Assembly (NCBI GenBank): GCA_947462695.1
Contig: CANHQC010000003.1
Location: forward strand, 1 to 19,474
From: Flavobacteriales bacterium
Lineage (GTDB): Bacteria; Bacteroidota; Bacteroidia; Flavobacteriales_D; Crocinitomicaceae
DNA length: 19,474 bases
Reading direction: 5' to 3'
Positions within the stretch are counted from its first letter, which is position 1; each line of letters opens with the position of its first letter. Positions 1 to 7,628 of this stretch are shown here, in pieces. Position numbers and translations under genes: made by a program. The notes under the pieces are model-generated. The model saw only the letters and a program-made list of their open reading frames with translations. It had not been told where the DNA came from and searched no databases.

Positions 1-1232
1 GCAACTGCTTTCAAGTCGTCCGGCTGTTGAACGTGATCGATTGAAAACTTCTTGTACTCTTGATAATAAGCCGGTTCGCGGTATTCACGCTCATATTGAG
101 GCGCTCCCCCACCAAGTACCAATGATTCGGCAGGCACATCACCTACTAACTCACCATTCATGTAGTAACGAACTCTTTCTGTATCTGTAACTACGCCGAT
201 TTCTTCTGCATGCAAATCCCATTTGTCGAAAATTTGCTTCACCACAGACTCCTGACCTTTTTGAACAACTACTAACATGCGTTCTTGTGATTCAGAAAGC
301 AAAATTTCATACGGAAGCATATGTTCCTGACGTGTAGGGACACGATCAAGGTGAATTTCCATACCTACTTTTCCTGCCGCACTCATCTCACACGTTGAAC
401 AAGTGATACCTGCAGCTCCCATGTCCTGCATGCCTCGAATCGCATCGGTTTGTGCAAGTTCCATCGTTGCTTCAAGCAGTAATTTCTCCATAAATGGATC
501 ACCTACCTGCACAGAAGGAAGGTCATTTGCAGAGTCTTCTGTTATATCTTTTGATGCAAATGCCGCACCTGCAATACCATCCTTTCCTGTTGAGGAACCG
601 ACAATAAACACAGGATTTCCAACTCCGGTAGCTTTTGCACTAATGATTTTTTTCGTATCAATAATTCCAGCAGAGAACGCATTCACAAGCGGATTGGTAT
701 TGAAAGAATCATCAAAGAAAACTTCACCCCCTACGATTGGAATTCCAAATGCATTACCATAATCACCGATTCCTTTTGACACGCCTTTAACTAACCATTT
801 CGTGCGGTCATTTTCGATGTTTCCAAATCGAAGTGAGTTCAATTGAGCAATTGGCCGTGCACCCATTGTAAAAATATCGCGATTGATCCCTCCTACTCCG
901 GTTGCAGCTCCTTGATACGGCTCCAAAGCACTCGGGTGATTGTGTGACTCAATTTTAAACACACACCCTAAACCATCGCCAATATCCACTAATCCAGCAT
1001 TCTCTTCACCTGCTTTTACCAGCATGTGTGGACCATCTTTCGGTAATTTCTTTAACCATAAAATGGAATTCTTATACGAGCAGTGTTCAGACCACATAAC
1101 CGAGTAAACGGCTGTTTCTGTGAAATTTGGAGTCCTTCCTAATACCTGTTTGATCATTTCAAACTCATCTTCTCTCAACCCCAAATCCAGGGCCTGTTCT
1201 AATGTAGCTTCTTGCTGTAACGAACTTTCCAT
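1..1232 (-). CDS. purL: Phosphoribosylformylglycinamidine synthase PurL, N-terminal part (runs off the window)
   Basis: Catalyses the ATP- and glutamine-dependent conversion of FGAR to FGAM in purine synthesis, in the cytoplasm. About 410 residues are readable without a stop; the 3' end lies outside the window. The N-terminus begins directly with a short helical region and the catalytic-histidine motif WSEHCSYK (His at residue 50), with no long N-terminal extension. This is the small PurL form that works with separate PurQ and PurS, usually about 740 residues, so a bit more than half is present. Other family signatures are [24 protein letters not shown] and a glycine-rich [10 protein letters not shown] segment. 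The start is the ATG at 1230-1232, with a TAnnTTTG -7 element 18 bases upstream. It lies 89 bases after the DUF481 gene on the same strand, so it is probably its own transcription unit. Family identity is clear; PurQ and PurS are not in view. Confidence 0.96.
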   Translation of the reverse strand, partial: MESSLQQEATLEQALDLGLREDEFEMIKQVLGRTPNFTETAVYSVMWSEHCSYKNSILWLKKLPKDGPHMLVKAGEENAGLVDIGDGLGCVFKIESHNHPSALEPYQGAATGVGGINRDIFTMGARPIAQLNSLRFGNIENDRTKWLVKGVSKGIGDYGNAFGIPIVGGEVFFDDSFNTNPLVNAFSAGIIDTKKIISAKATGVGNPVFIVGSSTGKDGIAGAAFASKDITEDSANDLPSVQVGDPFMEKLLLEATMELAQTDAIRGMQDMGAAGITCSTCEMSAAGKVGMEIHLDRVPTRQEHMLPYEILLSESQERMLVVVQKGQESVVKQIFDKWDLHAEEIGVVTDTERVRYYMNGELVGDVPAESLVLGGGAPQYEREYREPAYYQEYKKFSIDHVQQPDDLKAV

Positions 1233-1321
1233 GCTTTAATTTATGATGGACAAATGTACTGAAAAATAGCGTGTAATTTTGACGCATTAGCACAATGAAT
1301 CAACGGAGTTATTGACATTAA
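1233..1321. other. Intergenic gap between the DUF481 gene and purL
   Basis: This 89-base spacer holds the probable purL promoter. I looked for a terminator after the DUF481 stop. The best candidate is a 4-base stem (TCAA/TTGA) with no T-tract, so no intrinsic terminator is supported. Confidence 0.5.
1251..1258 (-). promoter_or_regulatory. Putative purL promoter -7 element
   Basis: The minus strand reads TACATTTG, an exact match to the Bacteroidota TAnnTTTG -7 consensus, 18 bases before the purL ATG. I could not find a clear TTTG/TTG -33 element at the usual 17-23 base spacing. Confidence 0.5.
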
Positions 1322-2101
1322 TTATTCTCCAATTTTCACACGCAACCCAAAACTTGAACTGAACACCCAATTCGTGACATTAGTTGCAGGTCGAGCATCA
1401 TAAAACGTATTGAACTCAAACCTGAAATCTAAGCGCTTCATCACATTGAAAGAAAGCGTATACTGTCCCATAAATCGGTAATCCTTGAAATCCTCAAATA
1501 AGGGTTGAAAATACGTCACACCCGTAAAAGAGAATCCCTGTTTAGGGTTCAGAAACCACGAAAGGTAATTACTCCACCGAATGTCTTCGATAATAATTCC
1601 AGAAGACTGAATGTCCTCATACTCATATAACGCAGAGGTACCTGCAAAAACGCGGTATCCCTTTTTATCCATCGCTTTTACTCGAAGCCCGGTTCCTAAC
1701 AACGCTCTTAATCGCTGATCAAGTAATTGATTGTATTGCACCTGACTATAACTTTCCCATTTCCACGGACTTTTTTTCTCTGCATTCTTTTTGTTCAATC
1801 TGAACGCGTAACGAAAATGAGCCATTCCTGCATTTGCATAAACGCGATCTGCGCCTTTTGAGTAAAACCAATCTGTCAAAAAAAGGTAATAATGCCGCTT
1901 TGTTTTATATTGCACACGCGGACGAAAAGAGGCATTTAACAACAAATCCTTATTATCCACCAATGAGAATCCTGCGTCAAAAGCACCGCTCCAACCAAGT
2001 GTATCGTCGTAAATACGTCTGTTTTCTATGTTAACGACCTGACCTTTTACCGAAAAACATAAAATGCAACCCAGAAAAAAAAGCACGTTATTTTTGAGCA
2101 T
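1322..2101 (-). CDS. DUF481 family outer-membrane beta-barrel protein
   Basis: Predicted 259-residue exported protein. The ATG at 2099-2101 is chosen over an upstream in-frame ATG (2177-2179) lying deep inside lptG, because it gives a typical signal peptide: MLKNN, then a hydrophobic run ending ...CFSVKGQ. The mature part alternates aromatic and polar residues as in beta-barrel strands. It carries DUF481-like patterns: WSGAFDAGFSL near the start, GTGLRVKAMDKKGYRVFAGTS in the middle, YEYED, and a C-terminal strand ending FGLRVKIGE. DUF481 proteins (for example E. coli YdiY) are uncharacterised small barrels of about 250 residues, so the length fits. The gene overlaps lptG by 14 bases, suggesting translational coupling and a link to envelope or LPS biogenesis; that functional link is inference. 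The family call rests on pattern recognition, without a profile search. Confidence 0.75.
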   Translation of the reverse strand: MLKNNVLFFLGCILCFSVKGQVVNIENRRIYDDTLGWSGAFDAGFSLVDNKDLLLNASFRPRVQYKTKRHYYLFLTDWFYSKGADRVYANAGMAHFRYAFRLNKKNAEKKSPWKWESYSQVQYNQLLDQRLRALLGTGLRVKAMDKKGYRVFAGTSALYEYEDIQSSGIIIEDIRWSNYLSWFLNPKQGFSFTGVTYFQPLFEDFKDYRFMGQYTLSFNVMKRLDFRFEFNTFYDARPATNVTNWVFSSSFGLRVKIGE

Positions 2102-3167
2102 AGCGATAGAGTATGTAAGCAACCAATCCGAATAACACATTCGGAACCCATACAGCAATATTTGGAGGAAAACCAACATTCAAAGCAGCAACGGTAGTAA
2201 CCTTCATGGCGAAAATGTACACAAAAATAATAGCTAACCCAAGCGCAATATTCACTCCAATCCCTCCTCTTTTTTTACGAGATGATACAGAAACACCAAT
2301 AATCGTTAACACATAAGTAGCGAAAGGATATGATGTACGCTGATGTAATTCAATTTCATACATAGGCACATTTGCATTTCCTTTTTCCTTTTCTCGTTGA
2401 ATAAACTTTTTTAATTCTTGATAGGTCATCGCTTCCGCAACATTGTCACGCTGCGCCATTTCATCTACCTGAAAATCAAATACAGTGTCCTTCTTCGCGC
2501 CTTCTACTATGCTGTCGTTCGGATAACCAATAAAACGCTCGTAATAATCCGTTAATTGCCAACGATTCGTTCCGGGATCATTCTTAGCTGTTCTTGCCTT
2601 AAGAAACGATACCATTCTACTATTTTTTTTATCCCATTTCTCTAGAACAAAATCATTAATAATGTTTTGATCGGAATAGAAAGTCGAAAAATAAACCACC
2701 TGATTACCCGGATATTCAGCATGATAGTCCTCTACTGACATCGCATCCCTATAGTACCGTTCTTCAAAATCAAGTCGCACCCTGTTTGATTTAGGCAAGA
2801 CAAAATGATTCATTGTTAGTGAAAGCAACATCAATACTGTCGCGGCAATCATGTATGGTCGAATGAAACGCGTAAATGGTCGACCACTATTCCACATAGG
2901 AATGATCTCGGTATCTTGAGCCATTTTAGCAGTAAACCAAATGACGGATACAAATATGATCATAGAGGAAAATAAGTTGCCGTAATAAATAATAAAATTG
3001 AAGTAGTACTCCGTAATAATTGCAGAAACAGGCGCCTGATTATTAATGAATTCACTTAATCGCTCCGATAAATCAAACACCATTGCAAGCAACATAATGA
3101 CACCAAGCATAAAAAAAAATGTGCTCAGAAACTTACGAATGATATACCAGTCAAGTATTTTTAGCAT
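2088..3167 (-). CDS. lptG: LptF/LptG family LPS export permease
   Basis: Inner-membrane permease of the LptB2FG transporter, which extracts lipopolysaccharide from the inner membrane for transport to the cell surface. The 359-residue length matches the family (about 350-370). Three hydrophobic segments at the N-terminus (about 12-32, 53-80, 104-124) precede a large periplasmic beta-jellyroll region (about 130-275). Three more membrane segments follow (about 280-296, 304-326, 336-356). The opening MLKILDWYIIRKFLSTF and the coupling-helix-like IIPMWNSGRPFTRFIRP are typical. The ATG abuts the tgt stop with no spacer (TAAATG), and the 3' end overlaps the DUF481 gene by 14 bases. Because LptF and LptG are homologous, the F or G assignment is uncertain; linkage to tgt is a common arrangement in this phylum, from memory. 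Confidence 0.9.
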   Translation of the reverse strand: MLKILDWYIIRKFLSTFFFMLGVIMLLAMVFDLSERLSEFINNQAPVSAIITEYYFNFIIYYGNLFSSMIIFVSVIWFTAKMAQDTEIIPMWNSGRPFTRFIRPYMIAATVLMLLSLTMNHFVLPKSNRVRLDFEERYYRDAMSVEDYHAEYPGNQVVYFSTFYSDQNIINDFVLEKWDKKNSRMVSFLKARTAKNDPGTNRWQLTDYYERFIGYPNDSIVEGAKKDTVFDFQVDEMAQRDNVAEAMTYQELKKFIQREKEKGNANVPMYEIELHQRTSYPFATYVLTIIGVSVSSRKKRGGIGVNIALGLAIIFVYIFAMKVTTVAALNVGFPPNIAVWVPNVLFGLVAYILYRYAQK

Positions 3168-4298
3168 TTAGAGTCGATTACGCAATTTTGGTATCTGTTG
3201 GTCTTTCCATGATGAAAATGTTCCTGCCTTTATTTGCTCGCGTGCCTCTTTCATCAATTGAAGGTAAAAAGCAAGGTTATGAATGGTTGCGATTTGAATA
3301 CCTAAATTTTCTTTTGATTGGATCAAATGACGTAAATAAGCTTTCGTATATACTTGATCAACAAAGGCTGTACCGTATGGATCAACAGGAGAAAAATCTT
3401 TGGCCCATTTCGCATTTTTGATATTTATAATTCCTTCTGATGTAAACAACATACCATGACGGGCGTTTCTGCTTGGCATGACGCAATCAAACATATCAAC
3501 TCCCAATGCAATACACTCTAAAAGATTAACGGGTGTGCCAACCCCCATAAGGTAACGCGGTTTTTCTTTGGGCAAAACCCCACAAACCAATTCTGTCATC
3601 GCATACAATTCATCATCGGGCTCCCCAACTGACAATCCTCCAATGGCATTTCCAACAGCATCATGTGAAGCAATCGCCTCAGCCGACTCCAACCTCAAAT
3701 CCTTATATACACTACCCTGTACAATTGGAAATAGCGCTTGTTCAAAACCATATTTCGGACTTGTTCTTTCAAATTGGTCAAAACAGCGTTGAAGCCAGCG
3801 ATGCGTCATGTGCATTGATCGCTTAGCGTAGTTGTAATCACACGGATAGGGTGTACATTCATCAAACGCCATAATAATATCTGCACCAATACTGCGCTGG
3901 ATATCAATGGCCTTTTCAGGAGTAAAAAAATGGTAGCTCCCATCGATATGCGATTGGAATTTAACGCCTTCCTCACGTATTTTTCGTGAACCCGATAATG
4001 AATACACTTGGTATCCCCCACTATCTGTAAGCATCGGGCGCTCCCAATTAATAAATTGATGTAATCCGCCGGCAGATTCTAACACTTCCAATCCAGGCCG
4101 CAAATACAAATGATAGGTATTCCCTAAAATGATTTGTGCTGCGATATCGTCTCTTAACTCTTGTTGATGCACACCCTTTACACTTCCGGCTGTTCCAACG
4201 GGCATAAAGATGGGAGTTTCAATTACGCCATGGTCAGTATGAAGCATTCCTGTTCGCGCATTCGATTTCGGGTCTGTCTGTTGGACTTCAAAGTGCAT
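3168..4298 (-). CDS. tgt: tRNA-guanine transglycosylase (queuine tRNA-ribosyltransferase)
   Basis: Exchanges guanine-34 of GUN-anticodon tRNAs for preQ1 (or queuine) in the queuosine pathway. The 376-residue length is normal. Catalytic residues are present: Asp92 in TDSGGYQ (general acid/base) and Asp271 in DMFDCVMPSR (nucleophile). So are the base-binding motifs AFDECTP (Asp146), PIVQGS (Gln194) and GGLSVGE (221-226 region). The structural zinc site normally formed by a CxCxxC cluster plus His is mostly gone: the stretch after residue 300 reads DFSPVDPYGTAFVD with no cysteine, while the His of ATIHNLAFY (His340) remains. First gene of an apparent operon with lptG and the DUF481 gene. A perfect TAnnTTTG element lies 24 bases before the ATG. 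Confidence 0.96.
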   Translation of the reverse strand: MHFEVQQTDPKSNARTGMLHTDHGVIETPIFMPVGTAGSVKGVHQQELRDDIAAQIILGNTYHLYLRPGLEVLESAGGLHQFINWERPMLTDSGGYQVYSLSGSRKIREEGVKFQSHIDGSYHFFTPEKAIDIQRSIGADIIMAFDECTPYPCDYNYAKRSMHMTHRWLQRCFDQFERTSPKYGFEQALFPIVQGSVYKDLRLESAEAIASHDAVGNAIGGLSVGEPDDELYAMTELVCGVLPKEKPRYLMGVGTPVNLLECIALGVDMFDCVMPSRNARHGMLFTSEGIINIKNAKWAKDFSPVDPYGTAFVDQVYTKAYLRHLIQSKENLGIQIATIHNLAFYLQLMKEAREQIKAGTFSSWKDQQIPKLRNRL

Positions 4299-4322
4299 AA
4301 ATTGTTGAAAAAATTAACGCTG

Positions 4323-4330
4323 CAAAGATA
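4323..4330 (-). promoter_or_regulatory. Putative tgt operon promoter -7 element
   Basis: The minus strand reads TATCTTTG, an exact TAnnTTTG match, 24 bases upstream of the tgt ATG, inside the 81-base divergent region shared with the glycosyltransferase gene. No convincing TTTG -33 element is seen. Confidence 0.5.
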
Positions 4331-4351
4331 CATCTATTTCATTTGTCACCC

Positions 4352-4359
4352 CATCTTTG
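4352..4359 (+). promoter_or_regulatory. Possible promoter -7 element for the glycosyltransferase operon
   Basis: CATCTTTG matches TAnnTTTG except for the first base and sits 20 bases before the chosen ATG at 4380. It overlaps the region from which tgt is read in the other direction. Weak on its own. Confidence 0.3.
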
Positions 4360-4379
4360 CACTAAAGCTCTTAGACGGT

Positions 4380-5510
4380 ATGCAGATTTGGCCAACATTT
4401 GAATGGGATTCTTCCGCTTACCTTTTTTTATTTTTCTGTTTTATCAGCTTAGTCCATCTTCTTTTTGTAGTGCTTGTTTACGGAAAACTTGCCTTCTTTA
4501 AGCAGAAAGAAAGCAACGAAGAATTGCGCCCGATAAGTGTAATTATAGCTGCTAGAAATGAATCCGATAACCTTTACGAAAACCTCCCGTTAATACTACA
4601 ACAAGATTATCCACAGTTTGAAGTAATTGTCGTGAACAATCAATCCGTTGATGATTCCATGTATTTATTGAGTGCTTACCAGCAACAATACCCGAATCTG
4701 CGCGTAATCGATGTTGCAAAAAGCAAACACCTGTTACCAGGCAAGAAACTCCCAATTACGCTTGGTGTAAAAGGAGCAAAATATGAGCACCTTTTGTTAA
4801 CAGATGCGGATTGCAAGCCTTCTTCCAATCAGTGGATTAGACAAATGTCATCCAACTTCGGTACTGAAAAAGAAATTGTGCTTGGTTATGCGCCTTATGA
4901 GAAGAAGAAGGGATTCTTAAATGCAATCGTTCGATTTGATGCCGCTTGGATAGGTGTACAGTACTTATCTATGGCATTAGCTGGCAATCCCTACATGGGC
5001 GTCGGACGGAATTTAGCCTACACGAAAAGCCTATTTGAACGAATTCGAGGTTTTAAATCTCATTATTCATTGCCCTCAGGAGATGATGACCTGTTTATTC
5101 AACAAGCTGCTCAAAACAAAAATCACGCTATTTGCATACATACAGATACCTACTGTTTTTCGCCTGCACCAATTGATTGGTCGAGTTATATTAGACAAAA
5201 AAGCCGGCATTACTCTGCGAGTGAGCACTACAAGGTTATTAAAAAAGCACTGTTAGGAATATATCCATTCACGCTGTTATTACTTTTAATTTCCTTCGTT
5301 CTTTTGTGCATAAATACTGAATTTCACTGGGTTAGTTCTGGCGTATTTTTCAGCGTAATAATGCTCAAATGGTGGATAGTTGGTCGATGTTTATCAAAAC
5401 TAAACGAACATCGTTTTGCCTACACCTTTTTACTTTGGGATATTATTTTCGTTGTTTTTACACCCTTACTTTACTTTACAAGTGAACGAAAGGACAATAA
5501 ACGATGGTAG
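4380..5510 (+). CDS. Membrane-anchored family 2 glycosyltransferase
   Basis: Predicted 376-residue transferase moving a sugar from a nucleotide-sugar donor to an unknown acceptor at the cytoplasmic face of the inner membrane. One membrane helix (about 13-35) precedes a GT-A domain starting PISVIIAARNESDNL (51-65). The domain carries the metal-binding TDAD motif (141-144), the acid motif GDDDLF (234-239) and a QxxRH/W-like QKSRHY (273-278). Two or three hydrophobic segments follow (about 293-311, 320-336, 347-366). This architecture resembles processive or lipid-linked GT2 enzymes. The ATG at 4380 is used; an in-frame ORF opens at 4161, but that part is antisense to tgt and its translation looks unlike protein. 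It overlaps the sigma factor gene by 7 bases (ATGGTAG). Acceptor and pathway cannot be told from sequence. Confidence 0.85.
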   Translation: MQIWPTFEWDSSAYLFLFFCFISLVHLLFVVLVYGKLAFFKQKESNEELRPISVIIAARNESDNLYENLPLILQQDYPQFEVIVVNNQSVDDSMYLLSAYQQQYPNLRVIDVAKSKHLLPGKKLPITLGVKGAKYEHLLLTDADCKPSSNQWIRQMSSNFGTEKEIVLGYAPYEKKKGFLNAIVRFDAAWIGVQYLSMALAGNPYMGVGRNLAYTKSLFERIRGFKSHYSLPSGDDDLFIQQAAQNKNHAICIHTDTYCFSPAPIDWSSYIRQKSRHYSASEHYKVIKKALLGIYPFTLLLLLISFVLLCINTEFHWVSSGVFFSVIMLKWWIVGRCLSKLNEHRFAYTFLLWDIIFVVFTPLLYFTSERKDNKRW

Positions 5511-6109
5511 AAACCGAACATTTATCGGATAAAGCGAAGCAGGATTTAGTACTTGTTGAAGCGGCTAAAAAAGGTGATCAAAGTGCTTATGCTGCGCTAA
5601 TGGAACGCTACCGAGACTCCATCTATTTCATGATGTACAAAATGGTCAAGCATACGGATGATGCAGATGACCTGACTATCGAAGCATTCGGGAAGGCGTT
5701 TAGTCGACTAGATCAATATTCCCCAACATTTGCATTTTCTACTTGGTTGTTTAAAATCGCATCAAATAACTGCATCGATTTTATCCGGAAAAAACGGATT
5801 AAAGTAACATCAATGGATAGTGGCTTCACAAACGAAGACGGTGAAGTGCTCTACATTGACGCCCGTTCAAGCGGAAAAAATCCGGAGGAAACTGTTATAC
5901 ATGGGCAAAAAGTTGTGCACATGCGCATGCTTGTTAGCAAATTAAAACCGCGCTACAGAGAACTCGTTGAAAAACGCTACTTCGAAGAATTGAGCTACGA
6001 AGAAATCGCAGAGGAATTGAACCTGCCACTTGGTACTGTGAAAGCACAATTGTTCCGGGCTCGTGATTTCCTCGCGAACATGATGGAGAAAACAAAAGAC
6101 AGTATTTGA
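5504..6109 (+). CDS. RNA polymerase sigma factor, sigma-70 ECF type
   Basis: Alternative sigma factor of 201 residues. Region 2 spans about residues 28-98: it has a YRDSIYFMMYKMV core helix, DADDLTIEAFGKAF (typical DA-DL-QE-F-A pattern) and FSTWLFKIASNNCIDFIRKKR for -10 recognition. Region 4 spans about 142-192 with a helix-turn-helix at LSYEEIAEELNLPLGTVKAQLFRAR. There is no region 1 or 3, so it is a two-domain ECF factor. The segment linking the two domains (about 100-135) is longer than usual and acidic. The ATG overlaps the end of the glycosyltransferase gene by 7 bases, so translation is probably coupled, and rsmG follows after 9 bases. No anti-sigma factor gene is next to it, so control is unclear; it may be regulated by expression level or by a distant partner. 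Confidence 0.93.
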   Translation: MVETEHLSDKAKQDLVLVEAAKKGDQSAYAALMERYRDSIYFMMYKMVKHTDDADDLTIEAFGKAFSRLDQYSPTFAFSTWLFKIASNNCIDFIRKKRIKVTSMDSGFTNEDGEVLYIDARSSGKNPEETVIHGQKVVHMRMLVSKLKPRYRELVEKRYFEELSYEEIAEELNLPLGTVKAQLFRARDFLANMMEKTKDSI

Positions 6110-6118
6110 TTTTACACA

Positions 6119-6772
6119 ATGACCGAGTCTAATTCAAGTGATTTCAATCTTATCACCAGGTATTTTCCTGAGTTAACAGAAAAGCAGCTAATACAACTCA
6201 ACCAACTTTTACCGGTGTACAGTTTTTGGAATGACCAAATTAATGTCATTTCTCGTAAAGACATGTCGAACTTTTATGAACGTCATGTGCTTCATTCTCT
6301 GGGAATTGCGAAAATCCAACCTTTTCTTCCCTCATCACGTGTGTTAGATATTGGAACAGGTGGTGGTTTTCCGGGTATACCCCTTGCGATTTTATTTCCT
6401 GAAACCCAGTTCACACTTGTAGATTCCATCGGGAAAAAAATTAAAGTGGTGCAAGCAGTTGCCGATGAATTAGGATTAACTAACGTGACAGCCATTCACG
6501 AACGCGCAGAAAAAATTAAAGGTAAGTTTGACTTCATTGTTAGTCGAGCAGTTACCCAAATGCCGGATTTCCTTAAATGGACACACACCAAATTCGCTTC
6601 TAAATCGATACATGCCCTGCCTAATGGCGTTCTTTACCTTAAAGGCGGGGACTTAACTGAAGAGCTTTCAGCTGTCAAGCGACCGATCAGGCAATTTGAG
6701 CTGCATCCTATTTTTACAACCGATTTTTTTGAAACAAAAAAAGTGGTTTACGTCAACATGACAGGTAATTAA
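6119..6772 (+). CDS. rsmG: 16S rRNA (guanine-527-N7)-methyltransferase RsmG
   Basis: SAM-dependent enzyme that methylates N7 of G527 in 16S rRNA, formerly GidB. The length of 217 residues is typical. Signatures visible: NVISRKDMSNFYERHVLHSL (42-61), the SAM-binding loop VLDIGTGGGFPGIPLAI (75-91), an acidic Asp102 in LVDSIGKKIKVV, and SRAV (142-145) in motif IV position. It is the last gene of the glycosyltransferase-sigma factor-rsmG unit, 9 bases after the sigma factor gene. In other bacteria rsmG loss gives low-level streptomycin resistance; nothing here suggests that the gene is damaged. Confidence 0.96.
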   Translation: MTESNSSDFNLITRYFPELTEKQLIQLNQLLPVYSFWNDQINVISRKDMSNFYERHVLHSLGIAKIQPFLPSSRVLDIGTGGGFPGIPLAILFPETQFTLVDSIGKKIKVVQAVADELGLTNVTAIHERAEKIKGKFDFIVSRAVTQMPDFLKWTHTKFASKSIHALPNGVLYLKGGDLTEELSAVKRPIRQFELHPIFTTDFFETKKVVYVNMTGN

Positions 6773-6794
6773 ATCCGATTTGGCTGTATTTTGT

Positions 6795-6810
6795 TAACTT
6801 CGAATTCGAA
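6795..6810. promoter_or_regulatory. 12-base perfect palindrome and -7-like element at the start of the sulfate operon
   Basis: TTCGAATTCGAA at 6799-6810 is its own reverse complement and ends on the A of the DUF2061 ATG. It overlaps TAACTTCG (6795-6802), one base off the TAnnTTTG -7 consensus. A perfect 12-base palindrome at this position would suit a dimeric repressor, but this is position-based inference. The -7-like element is only 7 bases from the ATG, which would give a nearly leaderless transcript. Confidence 0.35.
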
Positions 6811-7037
6811 TGGATCCATCGGTAAAACGACATATAGCCAAAACCATTACTTGGAGAATTGTTGGTACAGTTGATACCATGCTGTTAGGCTGGTTAGTTT
6901 CAGGTGATATCAAAATTGGTTTATCGGTCGGTGGATTAGAACTCATTACAAAAATGGGATTGTACTACGTGCATGAACGAATATGGTACAAAAGCAATTT
7001 TGGCTTAATAAATAGAAGAAAAAACGAAGAGAGTTGA
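6810..7037 (+). CDS. DUF2061 small membrane protein
   Basis: Protein of 75 residues with the DUF2061 pattern: KRHIAKTITWRIVGTVDTMLLGWLVSGDIK, then a second hydrophobic segment in IGLSVGGLELITKMGLYYVHERIWY. Two membrane helices are likely (about 17-33 and 38-55), with a basic tail. Its function is unknown. It is the first gene of the sulfate-activation cluster, and its TGA overlaps the TTG start of cysC by 3 bases (7035-7037), so co-translation is likely. From memory, small DUF2061 proteins are found beside APS kinase or sulfate adenylyltransferase genes in several bacteria, which hints at a membrane role in sulfate handling, but no biochemical role is established. Confidence 0.85.
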   Translation: MDPSVKRHIAKTITWRIVGTVDTMLLGWLVSGDIKIGLSVGGLELITKMGLYYVHERIWYKSNFGLINRRKNEES

Positions 7038-7627
7038 ATGCTGACAATCTAACTAAGCATGATGGACAAATAACGCCTTTCGATCGCACAACTCGAAATG
7101 GTCATGACACCTGCGTCGTTTGGTTTACTGGACTTTCCGGAAGTGGGAAATCAACATTAGCTTTTGCACTTGAAGAAAAATTATTCTCAAAAGGAATTCA
7201 GGTCTTCACGTTAGACGGTGATGGTATACGTCTGGGATTAAACAATAACCTTGGCTTTGATAAAAACGACCGATCCGAGAATTTAAGGCGCATAGCCGAA
7301 GTGGCTAAATTGATGAATCAAGCAGGCGTAGTTGTTTTAGCCGCGTTCATCTCCCCTTTCGAAGCTGATCGCGAAATGATTAAACACATTGTTGGATCAG
7401 ATAAATTTGTAGAGGTGTTTGTTTCAACTCCATTAGAAATTTGTGCAGAACGTGATCCGAAAGGTCTCTACAAAAAAGCGCTTGAAGGCACAATTCCTGA
7501 TTTCACGGGAGTCAGCTCACCATATGAAGCTCCCTTAAATCCAGATATTAGCATCGATACCAGCAATACTTCAACAGTCGAGATCGTCAAAACTCTTGAA
7601 GAAATGGTGCTCAAAAAAATCAATTGA
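7034..7627 (+). CDS. cysC: Adenylyl-sulfate kinase (APS kinase) CysC
   Basis: Phosphorylates adenylyl sulfate at the 3' position to give PAPS. The 197-residue length is normal for the stand-alone enzyme. Features: P-loop GLSGSGKST (33-41), LDGDGIRLGLNNNLGF (60-75), DRSENLRRIAEVAKL, the FISPF segment with the conserved Ser107, KGLYKKALEG (143-152) and FTGVSSPYEAP. Most APS kinases have DGDN where this one has DGDG. The only plausible start is TTG at 7034-7036, because the frame has no ATG between the in-frame stop at 7013-7015 and residue 94, and the P-loop must be included. The TTG overlaps the upstream stop. The TGA ends one base before the cysD ATG. Confidence 0.95.
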   Translation: MNADNLTKHDGQITPFDRTTRNGHDTCVVWFTGLSGSGKSTLAFALEEKLFSKGIQVFTLDGDGIRLGLNNNLGFDKNDRSENLRRIAEVAKLMNQAGVVVLAAFISPFEADREMIKHIVGSDKFVEVFVSTPLEICAERDPKGLYKKALEGTIPDFTGVSSPYEAPLNPDISIDTSNTSTVEIVKTLEEMVLKKIN

Positions 7628-7628
7628 A

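Noticed and set aside
403..762. 119-residue open frame on the plus strand
   Set aside because: It lies wholly antisense within purL, and its Ser/Pro/Ala-rich translation has no protein-like features.
1290..1325. Possible hairpin after the DUF481 gene
   Set aside because: Only a 4-base stem is found and no T-run follows on the minus strand.
2102..2179. 26-residue N-terminal extension of the DUF481 protein
   Set aside because: It is antiphase within the conserved C-terminus of lptG and would bury the signal peptide.
4161..4379. 73-codon upstream extension of the glycosyltransferase frame
   Set aside because: It is antisense to the conserved N-terminus of tgt, and the ATG at 4380 gives a normal transferase with a membrane helix.
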